A DNA stretch of 36,871 bases from Thioalkalivibrio sp. (GTDB lineage: Bacteria > Pseudomonadota > Gammaproteobacteria > Ectothiorhodospirales > Ectothiorhodospiraceae), in assembly GCF_007692535.1 (NCBI RefSeq), contig NZ_REBW01000061.1:1-36871 (forward strand). Direction: 5' to 3'. The notes under the pieces were generated by a model. It ran no database searches. It was given only the letters and a program-made list of their open reading frames with translations, and was not told the DNA's origin. This document shows positions 33,665 to 36,871 of this stretch, piece after piece. Position 1 is the first letter of the stretch; each line of letters opens with the position of its first letter. The position numbers and the translations under genes are program-made.

Positions 33665-34570
33665 GTGAGCGACGATCATCTGTCCCGCAGGGGCATGCTG
33701 AATGCCGGCATGCTCCTGGCGTTACTGGCATTGGCGGTATTCGTGGCGGCGACGGGGGCGATCTGGCCTGCCCTGCAGGTTTGGCTGGCCGATCTGAGTA
33801 CGCTGCAGTTGGGCGTCCTCGCGAGTTTCGTCGCCGGCATGTTCACTGCAGTCGGGGCGATCCCCATCTTCTTCCTGCGGCGCATATCGCGCGAGGTGGA
33901 GGACACCCTGATGGGATTCGGCGCCGGGGTGATGCTCGCGGCGACCGCCTTTGAGTTGGTGTTGCCGGCGGCCGCGATTGCCGAGGCAGACCTCGGCAAC
34001 TCCTGGCTGGCGGCGCTGCTGGTCGGTACCGGTATCGCGCTCGGCGGCGGCTTCCTGCTGGCGCTGCACCGGCTGGTGCCGCACGAGCATTTCGTGACCG
34101 GGCCACAGAGCGGCGCGGACCCGAAGAAGATCCGGCGGGTCTGGCTGTTCGTGTTCGCGATCGCCCTGCACAACCTGCCCGAGGGACTGGCCGTGGGCGT
34201 TGGCTTCGGCGGCGAGGATCTGAGCGACGGGGTCGCGCTCGCGATCGGGATCGGCCTGCAGAACATCCCCGAGGGCCTGGTGGTCGCGGTGGCGCTGATG
34301 ACCCTCGGATACAGCCGGCTGGCGGCCTTCGGCGTCACGCTGCTGACCGGCCTGGTGCAGCCTGTCGGCGGCCTGATCGGGGCCGGGGCGGTGACCCTGA
34401 TGGAGATGCTGCTGCCGTGGGGGCTGGCCTTTGCCGCCGGGGCGATGCTGTTCGTGATCAGTCACGAGATCATCCCCGAGTCCCATCGCAAGGGGCACGA
34501 AGGGAAAGCCACCTTCGGGGTTCTGCTGGGCTTCATCGTGATGCTCACCATCGATATGGTGCTGGACTGA
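33665..34570 (+). CDS. ZIP-family metal transporter
   Basis: A 301-aa inner-membrane protein with about eight helices. Metal-site motifs: ALHNLPEGLAVGVGFG (HNxPEG), GLQNIPEGLVVAVAL and FVISHEIIPESHRKGHEG. This pattern matches GufA/ZupT-type zinc (or divalent cation) uptake proteins. The start is a GTG with TGGAGGGC upstream. The substrate metal cannot be told from sequence. The His-rich loop is modest (LVPHEHFVTG). Confidence 0.9.
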   Translation: MSDDHLSRRGMLNAGMLLALLALAVFVAATGAIWPALQVWLADLSTLQLGVLASFVAGMFTAVGAIPIFFLRRISREVEDTLMGFGAGVMLAATAFELVLPAAAIAEADLGNSWLAALLVGTGIALGGGFLLALHRLVPHEHFVTGPQSGADPKKIRRVWLFVFAIALHNLPEGLAVGVGFGGEDLSDGVALAIGIGLQNIPEGLVVAVALMTLGYSRLAAFGVTLLTGLVQPVGGLIGAGAVTLMEMLLPWGLAFAAGAMLFVISHEIIPESHRKGHEGKATFGVLLGFIVMLTIDMVLD

Positions 34571-34684
34571 GCCAGGCCGTGACAGTTAGCGCGGTTGCGC
34601 AGATCATGGCTTGTCTGGATTCGCCCCCAGCGGGTTTTCGCGATCCCAACCCAATCCACAAATGACCGTACAGGAGGAACCACC

Positions 34685-35401
34685 ATGCCTGGCAAGCCAA
34701 TTCGTACCGCCCTGGTGACCGGCAATTCCAGCGGACTGGGCCTCGGCCTGACCCGCGTGCTGATGCGCGAGGGTGCCGCAGTGTATGGCCTCAGCCGCCG
34801 CGGCTGCCCCGAAGAGACGGCGGGCGACGTGCGCGTCGACCTGGCCCAGTACGAAGCCATTGCACCTGCCATGGCGCAGCTGCTGGACGGGGTCGAAAGC
34901 CTGGACCTGGTGGTCCTGAACGCGGGCCTGCTCGGGCAGATCCAGAGCATGCAGGAGGCGGACATCGCCGAGCTCCGGCAGTTGATGGACGTGAACGTTT
35001 GGGCGAACAAGCCGATTCTCGACCATCTCTTGGCGCATGGCATCGAGGTGGGCCAGATCATCGCCATCTCCTCCGGGGCCTCGGTATCCGGCAATTTTGG
35101 CTGGAGCGGCTACTCGATCTCGAAGGCGGCCCTGAACATGTTCGTGCAGCTGTACGCGCACGAGTTTCCGGACACGCACATGCACGCCCTTGCGCCCGGT
35201 CTGGTCGACACCGCGATGCAGGAATTCATCTCCGATGCAGTCGACCTCGAGCGCTTTCCGGCCCTGAAGCGCCTGAAGGAGGCGCGCGGCACCGACGCGA
35301 TGCCCGACAACGAATCCGCCGCGCAACAGATCCTCGGCAGTCTGGCACGACTCCGCGACGCCCCCAGCGGACGCTTCGTCGACCTGCGCGACTTGTCCTA
35401 G
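34685..35401 (+). CDS. Short-chain dehydrogenase/reductase (classical)
   Basis: A 238-aa SDR with an intact set of motifs: TGNSSGLGLGLT (cofactor), VVLNAGLLG, catalytic Ser in AISSGASVSG, and YSISK (YxxxK), followed by ALAPGLVDTAMQEF. It is thus probably an active NAD(P)-dependent oxidoreductase with unknown substrate, in contrast to the SDR at 1573-2343. The track start at 34595 is too long; the ATG at 34685 has a textbook AGGAGG. It is 114 bp after the ZIP gene. Confidence 0.92.
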   Translation: MPGKPIRTALVTGNSSGLGLGLTRVLMREGAAVYGLSRRGCPEETAGDVRVDLAQYEAIAPAMAQLLDGVESLDLVVLNAGLLGQIQSMQEADIAELRQLMDVNVWANKPILDHLLAHGIEVGQIIAISSGASVSGNFGWSGYSISKAALNMFVQLYAHEFPDTHMHALAPGLVDTAMQEFISDAVDLERFPALKRLKEARGTDAMPDNESAAQQILGSLARLRDAPSGRFVDLRDLS

Positions 35402-35597
35402 CCGTAGGGAGCAGCCAGGCAACCCGAGGGTGCAATGAGCGGCGCGCATTGCATCGCTGGAGGCCTCGCGCCTGCGGGCTGTCCCCGCTCTGGAAGCGGT
35501 GCGGTTCGGCTGCGCTTCAGGGCACCCTGCGAGAGTCTTACGGGCCAGGGCATCACGGGGGGAAGGGTTGCACCGCGGGCGCTTGGAGCCCTGTTCG

Positions 35598-35625
35598 TCT
35601 TGACATCCTCCCCGCCATGAACGGC
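35598..35625 (-). mobile_element. Possible right-end remnant of an IS200/IS605-type element
   Basis: On the minus strand GGCGGGGAGGATGTCAAGAC resembles the right end that follows tnpB in many IS200/IS605 elements. No tnpA or tnpB remains, the usual perfect GCCC...GGGC hairpin is imperfect (GCCGTTCATGGC), and no left end is visible. Recognition is from memory of such ends, so it is tentative. Confidence 0.3.
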
Positions 35626-35664
35626 TGGCTTGACGCGCCTTTTGGCCATAAACCGGTTTTTCGG

Positions 35665-35679
35665 CATATTCCGAATATG
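35665..35679. promoter_or_regulatory. Perfect palindrome CATATTC-C-GAATATG, candidate operator
   Basis: A 15-bp palindrome in an AT-rich segment. On the plus strand it lies just upstream of TATAAA (35684-35689), a possible -10 box, which is the position of a repressor site. No regulator or target gene adjoins it; the only plus-strand candidates downstream are a hairpin RNA and nrdA. Confidence 0.45.
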
Positions 35680-35689
35680 GCGATATAAA

Positions 35690-35810
35690 AGATTTTCATC
35701 GCGGGTCATCAAAAAAAAATAAGCTACTAGAGCGCTGGGACATTGTTCCCGCGGCTCTGTTGCGGGAGTCCAGTGCGGGCAAGGGCTGGGTCACTTCTCG
35801 CCCAGCTTTT
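35690..35810 (+). ncRNA. Candidate small RNA ending at an intrinsic terminator
   Basis: After the possible -10 box TATAAA the plus strand shows a run of nine A (35711-35719), a hairpin closed by AGAGC/GGCTCT with an inner GGGA/TCCC stem (35729-35758), and a terminator-like hairpin GCTGGG/CCCAGC plus TTTT (35785-35810). No ORF fits. The order promoter-hairpin-terminator suits a short non-coding transcript of about 110-120 nt. Prediction only; no -35 is clear. Confidence 0.3.
35785..35810 (+). terminator. Intrinsic-terminator-like hairpin
   Basis: GCTGGG (35785-35790) and CCCAGC (35801-35806) form a 6-bp stem with a 10-nt loop, directly followed by TTTT. It would stop plus-strand transcription 115 bp before nrdA. 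Confidence 0.5.
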
Positions 35811-35843
35811 CCACAGGTTGCTCAGCCTCTTTGCACAGCAATG

Positions 35844-35889
35844 ACACAACATATTGTGTCTAGGAATGCCCGGACACACGCCCTATAGT
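35844..35889 (+). promoter_or_regulatory. NrdR boxes and -10 region of nrdA
   Basis: ACACAACATATTGTGT (35844-35859) closely fits the NrdR box consensus ACACWATATATWGTGT. A degenerate second box ACACACGCCCTATAGT begins 30 bp downstream (35874), close to the three-helical-turn spacing seen for NrdR pairs. TATAGT (35884-35889) is a likely -10. NrdR would repress the reductase when dATP/ATP is high. Confidence 0.85.
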
Positions 35890-35925
35890 ATCTCGCCGTA
35901 ACCCCCGGTTCAGCGCGAGGTCCTT

Positions 35926-36871
35926 ATGCACAGCGAAGCCCAGCCCCTCTCTCCGTCGGTTCCCGCCGAAGTCTCCCACGCCGTCGACGCAGGCCCGAGT
36001 GCCGAGATCCTCGCGACCTCGCCGGGACGGCACCAGGTGATCCGCCGCAATGGCAAGGTCACCCATTTCGACGGCGCGAAGATCGGTGTCGCAATCACCA
36101 AGGCCTTTCTGGCCGTGGAGGGGGGTGGCGCCGCGGCCAGCCGCCGCATTCACGAGATCGTCGAGGACCTGACCGGGCAGGTCACGGACAACCTGTTCCG
36201 CCGCGCGGGCGGTAGTGGCGTCCAGGTGCACATCGAGGACATCCAGGACCAGGTCGAACTGGTGCTGATGCGCGGCGGCCACCACAAGGTCGCCCGGGCC
36301 TATGTGCTGTACCGCGAGAAACAGGCAGAGAAGCGCGCCGCCGAGGCCGCGAAGAAGAAGCCGGCGCCCGCTGCGGCGGATGTGCTGCACGTCACCCGCG
36401 CCGACGGCACCCGCGTGCCGCTCGACGAGGCGCGTATGGCTGCGGTCGTCGACGAGGCCTGTCGAGACCTGGAGCAGGTGGACGCGGCCAGGGTGCTGGC
36501 CGAGGCCCGGCGCAACCTGTTCGACGGCGTCGCCGAGAAGGACGTCGGCACCGCCCTGGTGATGGCGGCCCGCGTACAGATCGAGCAGGAGCCGAATTAC
36601 TCGCAGGTCACCGCGCGCCTGCTGATGGACAACCTGCGCCGCGAAGCGCTGAGCTTCCTGGCCGGTCTGCCGCAGGAGGCCACCCAGGCCGAGATGGGCG
36701 CACGCTACCCCGAGTACTTCCACGCCTACATCAAGCGCGCGGCCCAGCTCGAGCTGGTCGACTCCGAACTCACCCGCTACGATCTCGACGCCTTGGGCAA
36801 GGCAATGAAGCCCGAGCGCGACCTGCAGTTCACCTACCTCGGCCTGCAGACCCTGTACGACCGCTACTTCA
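35926..36871 (+). CDS. nrdA: Ribonucleotide reductase class I alpha subunit, 5' part (runs off window)
   Basis: The first 315 codons of the large subunit, which reduces ribonucleotides to deoxyribonucleotides. It has no stop in the window, so the ORF track missed it. The start ATG at 35926 follows GCGAGG. Two ATP-cone domains are visible: residues about 37-128 (VIRRNGKVTHFDGAKIGVAI ... HHKVARAYVLYRE) and about 153-226 (VLHVTRADGTRVPLDEARM ... ALVMAARVQIEQEPNYS), joined by an Ala/Lys/Pro linker. Double cones are known in some proteobacterial NrdA proteins, for example in Pseudomonas. The catalytic barrel begins near the window end (TYLGLQTLYDRYF). The NrdR box upstream supports the identity. 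Confidence 0.93.
   Translation, partial: MHSEAQPLSPSVPAEVSHAVDAGPSAEILATSPGRHQVIRRNGKVTHFDGAKIGVAITKAFLAVEGGGAAASRRIHEIVEDLTGQVTDNLFRRAGGSGVQVHIEDIQDQVELVLMRGGHHKVARAYVLYREKQAEKRAAEAAKKKPAPAAADVLHVTRADGTRVPLDEARMAAVVDEACRDLEQVDAARVLAEARRNLFDGVAEKDVGTALVMAARVQIEQEPNYSQVTARLLMDNLRREALSFLAGLPQEATQAEMGARYPEYFHAYIKRAAQLELVDSELTRYDLDALGKAMKPERDLQFTYLGLQTLYDRYF

Noticed and set aside
35398-35712. 104-aa minus-strand ORF in the gap before nrdA
   Set aside because: No ribosome site, composition unlike a protein, and it crosses the palindrome and the possible IS end; probably not coding.

Overview
This window is a high-GC chromosomal stretch of a Gram-negative gammaproteobacterium. The combination of rnfABCDGE followed by nth, fabA, lpxD, a seven-gene Mrp Na+/H+ antiporter operon, an NrdR box before nrdA and mtnBDC suggests an Ectothiorhodospiraceae or Thioalkalivibrio-like haloalkaliphile. 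This is inference from gene content and protein style; no database search was possible. Nearly all genes look like housekeeping or bioenergetic genes. There is no prophage, CRISPR array, rRNA or tRNA that I can see.

Layout, left to right. (1) 0.1-3.4 kb, minus strand: a LitR/CarH-like MerR regulator, an SDR protein that lacks the catalytic Tyr, and a class I photolyase, behind a TGTACA-type operator. (2) 3.6-6.0 kb, plus: a DUF255 thioredoxin-like protein and a small conserved protein. (3) 6.0-13.1 kb, minus: rnfABCDGE (ion-pumping ferredoxin:NAD oxidoreductase), an unrecognised 145-aa gene, nth and a DUF1841 gene. The rnf genes sit between two near-identical 22-nt direct repeats. (4) 13.3-15.1 kb, minus: mtnB-mtnD-mtnC of methionine salvage. 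(5) 15.5-19.5 kb: metG (minus), then divergent apbC/mrp and dcd (plus). (6) 19.7-22.6 kb: fabA (minus), a coiled-coil membrane protein and an SH3-domain protein (plus). (7) 22.7-28.5 kb, plus: mrpABCDEFG, tightly overlapped. (8) 28.6-32.5 kb: a possible small ORF, a stand-alone lpxD, a repeat-rich gap, an ABM-like protein (minus) divergent from mazG, and a flavin reductase. (9) 32.5-35.4 kb: nadC (minus), a ZIP metal transporter and a second SDR (plus). (10) 35.4-36.9 kb: a regulatory gap with a palindrome, hairpins and NrdR boxes, then the 5' part of nrdA, which runs off the window and is absent from the ORF track.

Functionally, Rnf and Mrp together point to sodium/proton-linked energetics, as expected in an alkaliphile or halophile. 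The intergenic spaces carry three kinds of dispersed palindromic repeat: six copies of a TAGGTCGGGTTAGC...GTAACCCGAC dyad, three copies of a 78-81 bp element with terminal inverted repeats, and the 22-nt rnf-flanking repeat. There is also an exact 131-bp tandem duplication. No single feature is clearly a new biological system. The best leads are the Tyr-less SDR in the photolyase operon, the palindrome-hairpin-terminator segment before nrdA, the rnf-flanking repeats with the unknown gene inside the rnf-nth operon, and the orphan lpxD.
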